A stretch of DNA of 64,000 bases from Dichetophora obliterata (GCA_963920525.1 OY986436.1:179818361-179882360), one strand, 5' to 3'; positions 1-11,590 are shown, counted from the stretch's first letter. Program-made: numbers and translations. The notes: generated from the letters alone by a model not told the origin.

Positions 1-1970
1 AGTTAGTAAACTTATCTTTAAGATCGTTAAAAGCTTAATCATAGCTTCTATTCACTAAACTTACCTTGAGTCTTAAAATTCTTCCGGATTATGGTGCTTT
101 TAATGATTTTGACGACTTCATTCAGTCCTTTGTGAAAAATTACAACAAATTTTTATTATGGAATATAAATATTTAAGTGTGAATGCTTTTATTTAGTTGT
201 GTTGTTTTATTCGACTTTTAGCTAAATTCGGAAACTTTAAATTGATAAAAGTTTCATTTAATTACTCAGAAACTAATTTAAGCTTCTCATTTCGCACAGA
301 TACATCCTTGGGCCTTGGAACGCATCGCATTAAAAAAACTTTTTTTACGAAAATGTTACACACACGAACACACTCCCACGCGCGCCCACACAGAATAAAT
401 AATAATTTAAACTTTTATCCGTAAAACTCTACGTGCAACGTTTAACCGAGGCGCATCAATTTCAAAATGTAAATATTTATATTTTATGCCAAAAGAAAAA
501 CATTTTTTATTAACAAACGTAATGTTTGTGCGGGTGGTAAGACGTTATTGGCGTCGGCTGCTTCTGCTGAGCAGTGTTGGCAGTGGGTATAATTTTGTTA
601 TTGGTGTTGTTTTTGTTGTTGTGTTATAGGGAAAACATGCTTAAAATTCACAACAAAAAGATAAAAACAAAAACGAGAATAAAAAACCAGAGAATCTTGA
701 GCTTCACACACTGGCACAAAAGGACGAACGAAAAGTCGGAAAATAACGATATTTGATGGCGTTAGTTTGAATAAAATATTATTAATGAGGTTACTCAGCA
801 GGCTTTTTTTTATTTGTTGTTGTTGTTTTCGTTGTCTTCTATTTGTTTTGAAATGAGCAGAAAAGAGAAAGACCGTGTGCCAAATGAGCCCAATGGTTGG
901 CGAGTATATTTTTCCAATCGTTTATTTCCTTGCGAGACTTACGCTTGCGAGAATTTTCCGAATCACCGACGGCAACGGAAGAAAATTCGCGATGATGTAA
1001 AAATATTTTTGCCGCATCTCTCAGCGACGCGAGAGACAAGCAAACAAACAGACAGTAAGAGAGACTTGTGTTCATCAACTACGTCCAATTTTCACAGTTT
1101 TATTGCAAGAGCGCGCGCGAGTTATACAAAAAACTAACAGTATCATAAAGAAGATCAGGGAAACTTTTATTTATTTAAGCATATGACATACAAACAAACA
1201 AACTCACATAGAATCACAGTAAAAGCATGCTGCCAGGGGTGGTATTTTCTTTTCTATTCATTGTTCTCTCTCTCATTTTACAAACAGTTCAACATATATG
1301 ATGCCCTCACATATTAACAGCGAAGGCACAATATTTGATTTATTGTCGTACAACCCGCCGCCAGCAGTGTGTGTGTGTGTGTGTGTGTGTGACCCTCTTG
1401 AGAGTGACGCTCCCAACCACCCTCTAACAATTATTGTCTGGCCCACCCTCTTTCAGCCCCTCAAATGCATTTTAATGTGGTAGAGTTTTGCTTTCGATCT
1501 CGTCCTCGTGCATCATGCTTGTGTAAGAGTACATATTTGTGCTGCAATTTGCTCCAGCGTTTGCTCCTTTTTTGCCACCATTAAAAGGTACCTTTTTTAC
1601 TTCTTTGCATATTGTTGTTGTTGTTGTTGGTGTTGTTGTTGCTGTTGTTACTGATATATAATGAATAATGTTTGCCTCGAGCTGGAGTTCAAGCCCGATT
1701 ATCATGAATTCCAGATACTTACATTTGTTGAGCAATGAATAAGAATTGTTTGCAAATTTCTTCTTTGAGGACTCGCATTTATTTTTATTTTTATCAGGGA
1801 CGTTTTTAATACGTTTCCTCAAAAGAATATATGTTACTGGGTGGTAAGAAACTCTTGTAGATAGATACTCAAAAAACAAATCTGAAGAATATTAAAAAAA
1901 TTATTTAAAAATCTTTTAAAAAATGAGTTTATCCAAAATTGTATAAATGACTCGTTTATTTAAGCAGTTA
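1..1970. other. AT-rich, apparently single-copy non-coding DNA
   Basis: No reading frame here looks like a real gene: the open frames are short, low in complexity and unlike any family I recognise. The stretch holds simple sequence, notably a GT run at 1367-1391 and a TTG/TGT trinucleotide run near 1612-1650 that encodes a meaningless poly-Thr frame on the minus strand. It could be intron or regulatory DNA of a gene outside the window. I see no repeat ends here. Confidence 0.5.
1367..1391. repeat. (GT)n microsatellite
   Basis: An uninterrupted run of about twelve GT dinucleotides. Likely length-polymorphic. Confidence 0.9.
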
Positions 1971-2771
1971 CAGTGATGTGCAAAGTAATAGGGACACCTG
2001 TATTTTTATATTTAAAGCTACATGAATTATATACAAGATGCCCTCGATAGAGCATTAATTCCCTCGGGTGGTGATTCTCCCTAATTAGACGAGTAAGAAA
2101 ATGTAAGGATGATGGTGACCCCCTCCCTCTTTAGGAGCTAGAGAAGAAAAACTTAAAAATAGGTATCATTACATTTTACTCCATAATTAATGTAACTCTT
2201 AACCGATCTCCAAAGTCAATAGCATCTTGAAAAAGAGACTACATGACCTTCAAACCAATGATATAAAAGCCATGCAATGCATTGAGTACTCAAGTACTAT
2301 GGCAAGATCAAAAACCAAGTCAGTAGAAAATTTTATCATAAAAATATATTACATCACAAAAATTATCAAAAAATTTATTTAAAATTTGAGATATTTATTA
2401 TCACAGTTGAATTCAAAAATTTTTTAAGAATTTAGTTGCTTATAACTTTTTTAATTGTGACTTTATGCAAAATGTCTTATAAAAATCTTAATGTCAATTT
2501 TACTTTATTCTCAACAAGTTGGAAACTTTGGAAATCGGCTAAGAGATACATTAAAAATGGAGCAAAATGTAATGTCACCTAGTTTTTGGTTTTTCCTCTC
2601 TAGCTCCCAAAGAGGGGAGGGGGTAACCATCATTCTTGCATTTCCTTACTCGTCTTATCAAGGAGAATCACTACCCAAGGGAATTAATGCTGTACCTGGG
2701 GCACCTTGTATATAATTCATGCAGCTTTGAATATAAAAATACAAGTGTCCCTATTTCTTTGCACATCACTG
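1971..2771. mobile_element. foldback MITE, Tc1/mariner-like ends
   Basis: The 801 bp segment begins CAGTGATGTGCAAAGTAATA and ends in the inverted equivalent. The inverted arms extend roughly 270 bp from each side (1971-2240 against 2475-2771), with about ten percent visible mismatch and small indels. TA precedes the left end and TT follows the right end, so a TA target duplication with one later change is possible. There is no transposase; the open frame in the right arm is a by-product. The ends resemble Tc1-type non-autonomous elements, but the family assignment is inference. Confidence 0.75.
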
Positions 2772-2844
2772 TTTATATCTATATAGGAAGACGGTTCTAT
2801 TAATTCAGCTCGTCATCCACAACACTACCGGGGTTGTTCCCGGA

Positions 2845-3175
2845 TTAAAAAAACCCAAAACCACATTGATTGTGTTGTGATCGACAAAAGGCACGCTTTT
2901 AGTGTTCTGCATGTGCGTACATTTCGGGGGTCAGCATTGACTCCGTCCACTATCTTGTTGCAGTGAAGATCTGCATGCGGTTGTGTAATGCGAAGAGCTC
3001 GGAACTATGCTTTCCGAGCCTTTTATTATAAGCTAAATGTCACTAAGCTGTAATCACAACGGACTGCCGAGGCCCTCTCCGCTAAACCAACCAACTTCTT
3101 GATCCGGCAACGCCTGTTAAATATGACGCACATTTTCCACTCAATGCACGCTACCGCTGGGGCTGCACCGATGCA
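2845..3175 (+). pseudogene. decayed RTE-type LINE fragment
   Basis: Translated with frame changes, this stretch matches the endonuclease-to-linker region of the RTE element at 12759-16011 in the same window. HIDCVVIDKRHAFSVLHVRT corresponds to its QIDHVFIDGRHSSSVLDVRT, and further on KLQSQRTAEALSAK corresponds to KLQSKQTADAFATR, followed by a match over the HIFHSM/HISNSM stretch. It is an old, truncated copy with several frameshifts and no function of its own. Confidence 0.7.
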
Positions 3176-3924
3176 CAACAATTATTTGATGAGGTTAAGT
3201 GTCGAACCCAAGGTTTCAAGCCCGGAGCATCCACTTTACGGCCTTAGCCAGGGGGTTTTCCCAAAAGTTTTCCGAGCTCCCCCAAAAACTATGCTACTTT
3301 TCAAAATTTTAACAGAAAAGTTTTCAGAATTCAATTTAAGAAAAGAAGCTCTCAACAGAAAAGATTGAAGTAAAATTTAGGCGTCAATTTGTGTTGTTTA
3401 CACGCAAGGCTGATTACTAAAGGTTAACGCACTTAGCAAAAACTAATGCTACACTCTAACAAAAATTCACGAGAATTAACTACAATAATTGCTGGCAACT
3501 GATTGCCTACATTTATTGTCGTTAAATCCCATAGAGCAAAATTATAAATATTTATCATTAAAAATGCGTGAATCCTCTCACCTACTATTTTTTCTTTCGC
3601 TGTCTTGTACAAACTCTCTTCTAAAATTATTTCTTCCAATCTTGTCTGTGCTTATAAAAAAAGCTAGAAATGCGTGAAGTCTCTCAAGTAAGTTTTGAAC
3701 ATGGCAACAACAACAACTCTGTATAGAGTCAATAACTCAGCAGAAGGCGCTACTCTTTCCTACATCAGTAGGTTTGAGTAATTAAGCCGTGACCGATCTA
3801 CTGTTTAAGTTGTATATAATTTGACACTTGTTCGAATAAACTCTTTGAAATCATATGACGTTAAAGCAGAGGTGTTTATTTAAGGGCAAGCGTAAAATAC
3901 CGCTGCTGGAGCATTTTTAGGAGT
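3176..3924. other. unassigned AT-rich DNA, possible LTR-like segment
   Basis: No gene recognised. The part from about 3700 to 3885 has a TATATAA box near 3813 followed by AATAAA near 3836, an order seen in compact retrotransposon LTRs, but I found no partner LTR and no clear TG...CA ends. Confidence 0.3.
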
Positions 3925-5185
3925 ATCTGAGCGAGAACACGCTGAAAAAGTGTGAAAAGTAGGGAAAATATACATATTTTAAGACTCTCTGAGCGAAACA
4001 CGCTAAAATAGCGTGAAAAGTAGAACATATACATATTTTAAAATTCTCTGAGCGAAAACACGCTGGAATAGCGTGAAAATTAGAGAATATATATATGTTA
4101 AGGCTCTCTGAGCGGAAACACGCTAAAATAGCGTGAAAAGTAGAGACATATACAGTTGCGGTCAAAATAATAGCAGCGCCCTTATATTCATACATGTTTG
4201 GATAAATAATACTAGTCTACGAATTTCAGATCCGGTAAGTCCATTTTCATTCCTATATGTACTTTCAATACTCGTTCCAACTCCGTACTCAGTTTCCTCC
4301 TATATTGTAAAATTTTCGAGATACAGGGTGTTTCACGTTTTTGGCAAGTATTTAGTATTATTGATCTCGAATCTAAACTACTCACCATAAAATAAAAAGT
4401 ATAATTTTGTATTTTTGAAAAATTATCATCTTTTCCATCAATGTATCAACCACTATCGTGTCATGTGCTGTAGCGAAGCTAAAATTCTGAGATTATCCAA
4501 CGAAATATCAACAAATTTTGTGTCTTTTATTTTAGCGGAACTGTAACCGTCCAAATTTAAAATGTCTTTTTTTCATGTAAAAATACACTTAATCAACAGT
4601 ATTTATTTAAATTCTTACTTTGGACAGTAACAGCTCCGCTAAAACAAAAGATAGAAAATTTGTCGATATTTTGTCGGATAATCTCAAAATTTTTTCTCCG
4701 CTACAGCACATGACACGAAAGCGATTGATATACTTTTGAAAAATCTGATATTTTTTCTAAAATACAAAATATTATTTTTTATTTTATGGTGAGTAGTTTA
4801 GATTCTTATCAATAAGACTAAACACGTACCAAAACCGTAAAACAAAATATTATTTTTTATTTTATGGTGAGTAGTTTAGATTCTTATCAATAAGACTAAA
4901 CACGTACCAAAACCGTAAAACACCCTGTATCTTGAAAGTTTTACAATATAGGAGGAAACTGAGTACGGAGTTGGAACGAGTGTTGAAAGTACATATAGGA
5001 ATGAAAATGAGACTTACCGGATCCGAAATTTGTAGACTAGTATTATTTATCCAAACATGTCTGAATATAAGAGTACTGCTATTATTTTGACCGCAGCTGT
5101 ACATAATTTAAGACTCTTTGAGCGAAAACAAGCTCAAATAGCGTGAATACTGGAGTAAATATATATATTTTGGAAAAAGACGCTG
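3925..5185. repeat. 59-60 bp minisatellite, split by a MITE
   Basis: Units beginning CTCTGAGCGAAAACACGC start at 3987, 4046 and 4106, with degenerate units before them and one after the inserted element, at about 5112. Each unit contains the short inverted motif ACACGCTAAAATAGCGTG. The array is interrupted at 4153-5099 by the foldback element described separately. The flanks rejoin into an ordinary unit, so the array is older than the insertion. Confidence 0.85.
4153..5099. mobile_element. long-hairpin Tc1-like MITE
   Basis: The 947 bp element has ends CAGTTGCGGTCAAAATAATA and an inverted counterpart differing by one base over the first twenty. A TA lies on each side (4151-4152 and 5100-5101). 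The inverted arms run almost the full length, roughly 4153-4560 against 4690-5099 around a centre near 4600, so the transcript would fold into one very long hairpin. The right arm has an extra, exact 78 bp direct duplication (period from 4788 to 4866). No transposase is encoded. The TIR sequence is typical of Tc1-like elements of insects (established family knowledge); non-autonomy is seen directly. Confidence 0.85.
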
Positions 5186-5369
5186 ATTTTCAGACAAAAT
5201 TGAAAAAACTCACTGCATAGCGTGGTTTTTTTACAAAATCGCCAATAAATGTCGTGAAATTTCACAACATTTATTGTAGAGATTTTTCAATCAGTTTTTA
5301 GAGTGTAGTGACTATTTTTGCACTACGGGATATAATAAATGGTCTATGGCCCGTGCAACAGAATAGGCT

Positions 5370-6170
5370 TTGAAGAAACATGACTTAAGCAGTATACATC
5401 TTTCTGCTATGGTTGCGTGGAAAGAATATTCTTTAAGTATTGTAAATAATCTAGAAATTTCAAACCTTCTTAATAACACTGTCCTTGAAAAGCGACAATA
5501 TTATATCAAAAGGATTGTTTCTACAATTTGTTTCAGCCTAAGGATAAGCTGCCTTTTCAAGGAAATGGGTTTTTTGACGAAGAAAATTAAGAGTCAAGAC
5601 TGTTTCATTATATGTTTTTTAAAGTTGAAAAACATGATCGAAAAGCACAAAAACTTAAAGATATGTCAAGATGGTATGCCTACCAATGCTGTCTATACAT
5701 CGTAGCAAATGCAAAATAAAATCATAAATATTAATGCAAATTGTTTCCGAGAAATAAGCGCTAATGACCTAAATCAAATTTAGCATTGATTGCAGATACG
5801 ACAGATAGGAGTGAGAACGAAATATTTTTCATTGCATTTCTGTACATTGTTCGTTACTTTGCTTCAAAAAAGCTGATGAAGTCACAGCTAAGGCATTCTT
5901 TAAACTTATTATCGATCGACTGACAGAATTTGAAATTGAGCTCGAAAATACTTTGGGCCAGGGTTATGATAGTACTGCTGTAATAAGTGGTCGATTAGGT
6001 GGACTGCAGAATTTGATACAGGACTTTTTCAATCAAACAATTTCAAAGGTTCATTCCACCGGCTTAAATCACCACCGTCTTCATCTTGTCGTTGTCGAAA
6101 TCGTGAAGAAAAATTATGACTCCCGATTTTTCTTCGACCAAATAAAAAAATTAGATGATTTTTAAAAATA
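5370..6170 (+). pseudogene. hAT transposase relic (ZMYM1-like), middle part
   Basis: Two open blocks resemble the centre of hAT transposases of the TTF-zinc-finger/ZMYM1-like type. In 5370-5705 LEKRQYYIKRIVSTICFSLR matches the usual helix after the zinc finger. In 5737-6165 there is an IADTTDRSENE block (the first catalytic Asp region is normally ADETTD), then LGQGYDSTAVISGRLGGLQN and a LNHHRLHLVVV block in place of the usual HCxAHxLNLV. An in-frame stop and frame changes show it is dead. The N-terminal zinc finger and C-terminal dimerisation region are missing here, although similar pieces lie downstream at 7440-8004. Confidence 0.7.
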
Positions 6171-6774
6171 ATAAGTCATTGATTCAAAATTGGCCTACTT
6201 TATTCATAGTTCCAAATTTTTTCTTTTGCTTTTGAATTAGAAGCCTTGCCATCGACTAGATCGCTGCAACTTTCTCAAATTCAAATGCTGCAGGATTGTT
6301 AGCTATTTTCATAAATTTAGGAAAAATTAAATAATAATCAAAATTGGATAATTTTTATGACAGAAAAGTTATTTTTTTCATGCCGACTTTTTGGAAAACA
6401 TTTAAAAAATTATAAAATGTAATTAACTTTTTTGTCTGCTTGTTTACAAGGACTTTAAAACATAAATTTGCTTTTCGTCAAAGTTTATATCCGTTGTTAA
6501 ATCAAATGCCCCTTGCCATCTGTTGCTATGAAGAATGTTCTTCGACTAATAAGGGATATCATTATTTAACATTTTTCAATTTCTCGTACGAGTAACTTCT
6601 TAATTTCTTCCATTAGATTCGTAGTATTTACTAATGGTTTCGTACTATTTACGATTTAAAAATAGAAAAAAATTTTATTTTTTAACTGAAATGTATTGAA
6701 AATAAGCGTTTCTGAAAATTCAAAAATTTTTCACTTATCACTTTTATGCGCTTAACCATCGATAAGGAAATGTA

Positions 6775-6865
6775 TGGTTGCAAGGTGGCCGTATGGAAGA
6801 GTGCTGACTTCTAAGCTAAAGAACCACGGTTCAAACCTGAGCTCAGACAGAATGTTTTTTTTTTC
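6775..6865 (+). repeat. tRNA-derived SINE head
   Basis: The sequence has a polymerase III type 2 promoter layout: a box A-like TGGCCGTATGGAAGAGTGC at 6786-6804 and a box B-like GGTTCAAACCT at 6829-6839, 25 bp apart edge to edge, followed by a T run at about 6855-6863. The body does not fold into a credible tRNA (no matching acceptor ends), so this is a SINE head or tRNA relic rather than a tRNA gene. Confidence 0.6.
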
Positions 6866-7439
6866 GTAATTAGGTATTAGAAACATTCGTAAATGTAACA
6901 AATTTATTCATATTATATACATTTTTTTTTGTACGAATACGAATAAAATTTCTCCAAAATATAATAACATACATAATGAACATATCGTCATATGAAATCA
7001 AAAAAGCCGTAAGTTTCAAACAATTTGAAATTAACTTTTTGATTAAATATGATTCACATTATCAAAACACAAGTTGATGAAAAATTTTAAACTCCTACAA
7101 CTAAAAATGGCGTTTGTATATACAAAGCTCTAAAAAACCCAAGTTTAAGTGCAACATACCATTTATAAAGTATTTTGCTTTTCCGGTAAAATTTTTTAAT
7201 TGTACTTTACAGCTTTTTTTATTTTATATGAAGATTTTTTAACAATTATGCCTGCGCTCTCCCCCCTTCCCCCCTGCGGACTCCCATGGCGGGAGTTGCA
7301 GATGATGTTAGTGATGACACCAGCGAAGCCAACAAGAATGACATACACATGTGTGCTGAGAAAACCTTTTTAATTCGAACCGCCTAGAAACATTTTAAAA
7401 CAAACTTCAGCCAACAACCGATTTTAATTTTCCGAAAAT

Positions 7440-8544
7440 TTAAATTTCAGCATCCATGGTTTTGTCGCTGGAGTTGGTTGGCTTACTCCAAATCTGCAAA
7501 TGGAGCTTATTGTAAGTTTTGCGTTTTCTTTAACTCTGCTTATGGCGACATTGCATTAAAGCCTCCTCGTAATATACGGCACAAAAAGTTTTTATTAAAT
7601 AAATTTTTCTGCCCTTTTCATTGTGTCTCTTTTTTAAAAAATTAAAGTAAAGTTTTTAAAAAATTAACTTTCGAATAGAACAAAAAGTTAACTTACATTT
7701 TTCAGAATTCTGACCCGAGGAAAAGTAATTTTGTAAATTTTTAGGTTTTCCGATTTATGAAGTTTGTGTAAAAGTTTTCTTTTCTCTAAAATTTTATTTA
7801 TTTGAGATAAATGAGATATTGTTCTTATCCTTAAAATTTCTTAAAACATACCTCTGTAATTCAATGGGCGAGATCCGTTTGCACAGATGTGCATCCCTTA
7901 GCATACACAATGATCGCACAGTTACAGAGCAGAACGTGTTAATAGAATTTGCAAAACAAGAAGACTTAATTTTTGATATTTTTTTATTTTATTTCCATAT
8001 GTAACTTAATTTTAATTTTTTTTTTAATGTTATTAAAAATTTTTCCAGAGGGGGTCTATTTTATAATTAATATTTTAGCTTTAATATGTATAAAATTTCG
8101 AAATTCTGGCTTTGAATGCAAGCACTTGAAACCTTTTCAACAAAATCTTGAAAGAGAGGATCGCATTAGAAATAAAGAAGTTATTTCAATTTTAGTGAAA
8201 ATAAATTTTAAAAAATTCAAAATAGGCACGAAAAACGGCATTATCTTTAATGCTGTTGCAAAACTTGAAAATTTTTTGATGAAGATTTTAAGTGCCTTTT
8301 CCGGCCTTTAATATCTGACAGTTTATTTTTACCAGCCAATATATTTACAAAAAATATGATTTTTGGAGGTTTTTACAAAATATTTTACCTTACTTGCGGC
8401 TTTCGTTACAGTCAAAATATTTCAGGAATCGTAGTAAGAAAAACCAAAGTTAATTTGTAGAGAGGTACAAATGGAACTTTTTCCATTTAAATATTGTTTA
8501 TCAAAATCTCCCACCCCCATGGGTAAATCCTGGCCCCGGCCCTG
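7440..8544 (+). pseudogene. hAT transposon relic with zinc finger, C-terminus and 3' end
   Basis: At 7443-7540 HPWFCRWSWLAYSKSANGAY is followed by CKFCVFF, the TTF-type zinc-finger start of ZMYM1-like hAT transposases. At 7819-8004 LKTYLCNSMGEIRLHRCASL then SIHND corresponds to the C-terminal dimerisation region (usually LKTYLRSTMGxxRLxGLALL). The stretch ends near 8544 with ATTTACCC-type sequence and GGCCCCGGCCCTG, a plausible hAT right end (CAGGGCCGGGGCC inverted). The catalytic middle is not between these pieces; it occurs instead upstream at 5370-6170, so either one element was rearranged or two copies are mixed. Confidence 0.6.
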
Positions 8545-8873
8545 AGCTAGACACAACATTTTTCTACACACAAAATAATTTACACACAAAATCCTTCATA
8601 CCTTTTTGAAAAGATAGAGTTATGTAGGTCCAGCAGAAACATTAACCTTATGATCCCTAGATATATTTTCGTAAGCTCCAGTAGATTGTTTTTCGTCAGT
8701 GGTATGAGATAGTGAAATTCATTGCCTTACATCATTAAAAGAGTTTCCAATCATAATAAGTTTAAGCATTTTATATTTGAATACTTCTCTTAACTTTATC
8801 TATTCTTCCTTTCTCGCCTGTATTTTATCTGTCTTTAGTTCTACATCTGTATTCTATTTTTAAGTCCTTGTTA
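8545..8873. other. no feature seen
   Basis: AT-rich spacer between the hAT relic and the next repeat. I see no reading frame, repeat end or motif worth naming. Confidence 0.4.
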
Positions 8874-9507
8874 TACCCCCACGTTTAAAAAAGTAATAGG
8901 GGCATATTAACTTTGTCACTCCGTTCGAAACGCCGATAAGGAGACTTGACCGGTATAGAAAAGTATATATATTCTTGATCAGCATCACCTCCTGAGTCGA
9001 TTTAGCCATGTCCGTCTGTCCGTCTGTTTCCACGATAGCAGCCGTAATTTTGTAGCTATCGCAACGAAATTCAATATTTAAGTTATTTATTAAAAAATGG
9101 AGGTCAATTTCGAAAATAAGCCAAATCTGATGAAAACCACGCCTACCTCCCATACAAAGTGACAACCAAAATCTCTTTCAATTCCAAAAAATATTTATTT
9201 AATGACTTCAAATTTTGCACAGTGTCTTTAATATTTAATATGAACTTTGAGCATGAAATTTGTAAAAATCGGATAAAAACCACGCCTACCTCCCATACAA
9301 AGTGATTTACCCAAAACGGTCAAATCTCTTTCAAATCCGCAAAAATGGCACGATTGCGATTTCCGTGGTCCCAAGATCTGAATATGCAGTTTTGAAGAGC
9401 TCATTGAGAAAATAAGATTCACGGAAGGATTTATCGATACATCGATTAGTTATCGAGATATCGATTTTTCAAAAGAAATTAATAAAAGCAGTCTTAATGT
9501 AAATTCG
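8874..9507. repeat. interspersed element with 143 bp tandem units (left part)
   Basis: Starts around TTATACCCCCACG and carries the fly repeat motif GTCGATTTAGCCATGTCCGT near 8997, then tandem units with CCTACCTCCCATACAAAGTG at about 9142 and 9285, period 143 bp. Just before the hAT insertion lies a segment with ATCGATACATCGATTAG. An inverted copy of that segment and further tandem units in the same orientation lie beyond the hAT, at 17300-17880. The block is the outermost layer of the nested locus. Confidence 0.65.
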
Positions 9508-10053
9508 ACTATATCCATTGGCGTCGGAAGCGGGGGGAAAGGGGGGAAGTTTCCCCCCCCCGCTTTTTTAGCTAGATAAACAATTTCAAAAGAAAACTTC
9601 GAAAGTTATTCAAAAAATCAGTTTTTTTACAACGATAATATTTTTGTATTATATATTTTCCTCTTCTTTCTCTCTTCTTCATAAAAATGCTTGCGGATAA
9701 CCATTTTCTTTCTCTGTGTTTGCAAAAAGATAGAACAAAATGTAGAGTTTCTACTGCAAACCCACCACTTCAGTTTAAAAGCACCCTTAAGTATGTAGCT
9801 TAATGCTTGTTAATTTTGCAACTCTGGTAAGAAAAAATTTGACATGTTCTTAGGGGCTTTCCATATTGGACGACATGTTGTACGATAAGTTAGATGGAAA
9901 ACTAATGGGACTATTTGATTGAGCGTTCGAACGATCCAACTTGTAAAGCAACATCATAATTGCAAGCTCTCATGCAGAACACATCCGGCTACTAGCTAAG
10001 CAATTTTGAGATGCCCTAACAATTGAGCAGTAATTTTACATAGTTGTACAATA

Positions 10054-10934
10054 TTGCACAATCGGCAGAAAAAAACCAAAAATTTCGACTATCGTTTTAG
10101 CTTACGCATGGTACTGCATGTTATACAATCTGCCATGTTGGTCCAATGTTTTGGACCATGCGAAAGCCCCTACTGTGAATTAGCTGATGAAAATCCACCT
10201 CGACGCTTTGAAGAAACATCAAATCCGGTTCGTTCAGTACAGTTGCCATTATATGATCGGCTACGAAAAGATTATTTCGAAATTTTAGATCTTCTCTCAA
10301 ATGAGATAACGGCTAGATTCGATCAAACAGGTTGATATTTTACTTTTTTTTATTTTTGCATGTTTACACCAGCTTCACTCAACCGACTCACTTTGATTTA
10401 ACATTTGGTGAGTCGGTTGAGTGAAGCTAGTGTAAATTGGCACTTTGTAAATCTTATTGTACATTTAAACAGATCTTGACACTCTGGAATCGTTGGAAAA
10501 TATTGTAATCGAAGCCTTCAACGGAAAAGTGCCTTCTGAACAAAATCTAAAAACAAAACTAGATCTTTATGCAGATGATTTTTTTGCAGATGAAATTGCT
10601 GAAGCAATTGCCTGGCCAAACACCTTGAAATTGTGGTGGCATTGTATCCCAATTTGCGAAAAATTCGGATACTGTAAAAAGACTATTAAATGAAGTTTAA
10701 AAACTTATTGCTTTGCTTTTGACTGTGCCTGCATCAGCAGCTTCATCTGAGCGTTCTTTTAGTGCACTAAGACGACTTAAGACGTATCTTCGAGCAACTA
10801 TGACACAAAAACGACTCACTCATGCGGCACTTATACACATTCACAAAGATAAAACCGAAGAATTGAATTCGATGGAGGTGGTCAAAGAGTTTGTTTCTCG
10901 CAAGGACAGAAAGAAACATTTTGGAATAATTTAA
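10054..10934 (+). pseudogene. hAT transposase remnant, C-terminal third
   Basis: Three blocks read in the same direction: 10054-10335, 10470-10693 and 10713-10934. The last is clearly the hAT dimerisation domain: SSERSFSALRRLKTYLRATM followed by TQKRLTHAALIHIHKD, just after LLTVPASAA. The N-terminal zinc finger and most of the RNase H-like catalytic core are absent, and the break between the second and third blocks needs a frame change. The gap between the first two blocks (10336-10469) ends in TTTAAACAG and could be a small intron, but it is dominated by a hairpin. The protein belongs to the ZMYM1-like hAT branch and would not be active. Confidence 0.75.
10363..10436. repeat. 29 bp-arm hairpin in hAT coding gap
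   Basis: Left arm 10363-10391 and right arm 10408-10436 are nearly perfect inverse complements (one mismatch) around a 16 bp loop; the arms contain CTTCACTCAACCGACTCAC and its complement. It lies in the gap between two hAT coding blocks, so it is either inside a small intron or a later miniature insertion. Confidence 0.85.
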
Positions 10935-11231
10935 ATTGATATAACTTTTTGTACCTTATTGCATTTAAACCATGTAAAGATATACCTAGACTTGCTTTAT
11001 AAAAGCAACCATTATCTATATATATAAAAGAAAGTGTCCGAATGCGATGTAATCCCATAACTCGAGATCGGCCGAACCGATTTTGATGATTTATACTTTG
11101 TTGGAAAGGTATTTTTTCAGTTCGGGTTTTAAAAAAAAAAGAAAAAAAAATCGAAAAAAGTGTAAAAAAATCACATCTATATAAATAAAAATCAAATGTC
11201 GTTCGTTGGTAACTGCATCAGTTGAGAACGG

Positions 11232-11590
11232 CTGAACCGATTTGGATAATTTTTTTTTTAAATGTTCGTAATAGTCCAACTTAGGTTTTTACGGAAAGAA
11301 AAATTGACCACGCCCACTTTGCGCCCACTTTTTTTGATTTATCTAAAATCGGAAAACGGCTGGACCGATTTGGATAATTTTTTTTTTAATGTTCATAGTA
11401 ATCCAATTTAAGTTTTGTCGGAAAGAAAAATTGACCACGCCCACTTTTGCGCCCACTTTTTTCAATTTATCTAAAATCGGAAAACGGCTGGACCGATTTG
11501 GATAATTTTTTTTCAAATGTTCGTAGTAATCCAATTTAAGTGTTTACTGAAAGAAAAATTGACCACGCCCACTTTTGCGCCCACTGTTTT
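11232..11590. repeat. 128 bp tandem repeat
   Basis: Three units with the anchor ACGGCTGGACCGATTTGGAT at 128 bp spacing (11232, 11360 and 11488, the first unit slightly diverged), each containing the segment TTGACCACGCCCACTTT. It forms the head section of the Helitron-like composite. Confidence 0.85.

Noticed and set aside
814..1137. 107-residue frame near the left edge
   Set aside because: Low-complexity composition, overlapping open frame on the other strand, and no family resemblance.
1472..1879. 135-residue minus-strand frame with a poly-Thr stretch
   Set aside because: The Thr run is a translated TTG/TGT microsatellite; no motif and no splice or start support.
3917..4195. 92-residue repetitive minus-strand frame
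   Set aside because: It is the translated 60 bp minisatellite and part of the MITE.
4600..4700. Assembly inversion as the cause of the 4153-5099 palindrome
   Set aside because: The arms differ at many positions and the outer ends carry TA duplications in a reconstructable target, which fits an old insertion rather than an artefact.
6775..6865. A genuine tRNA gene
   Set aside because: Boxes A and B are present, but acceptor and anticodon stems do not pair, so a SINE head is more likely.
8860..9422. Two minus-strand frames containing SLCMGGRRGF
   Set aside because: They are translated tandem repeat units with CCTACCTCCCATACAAAG, not genes.
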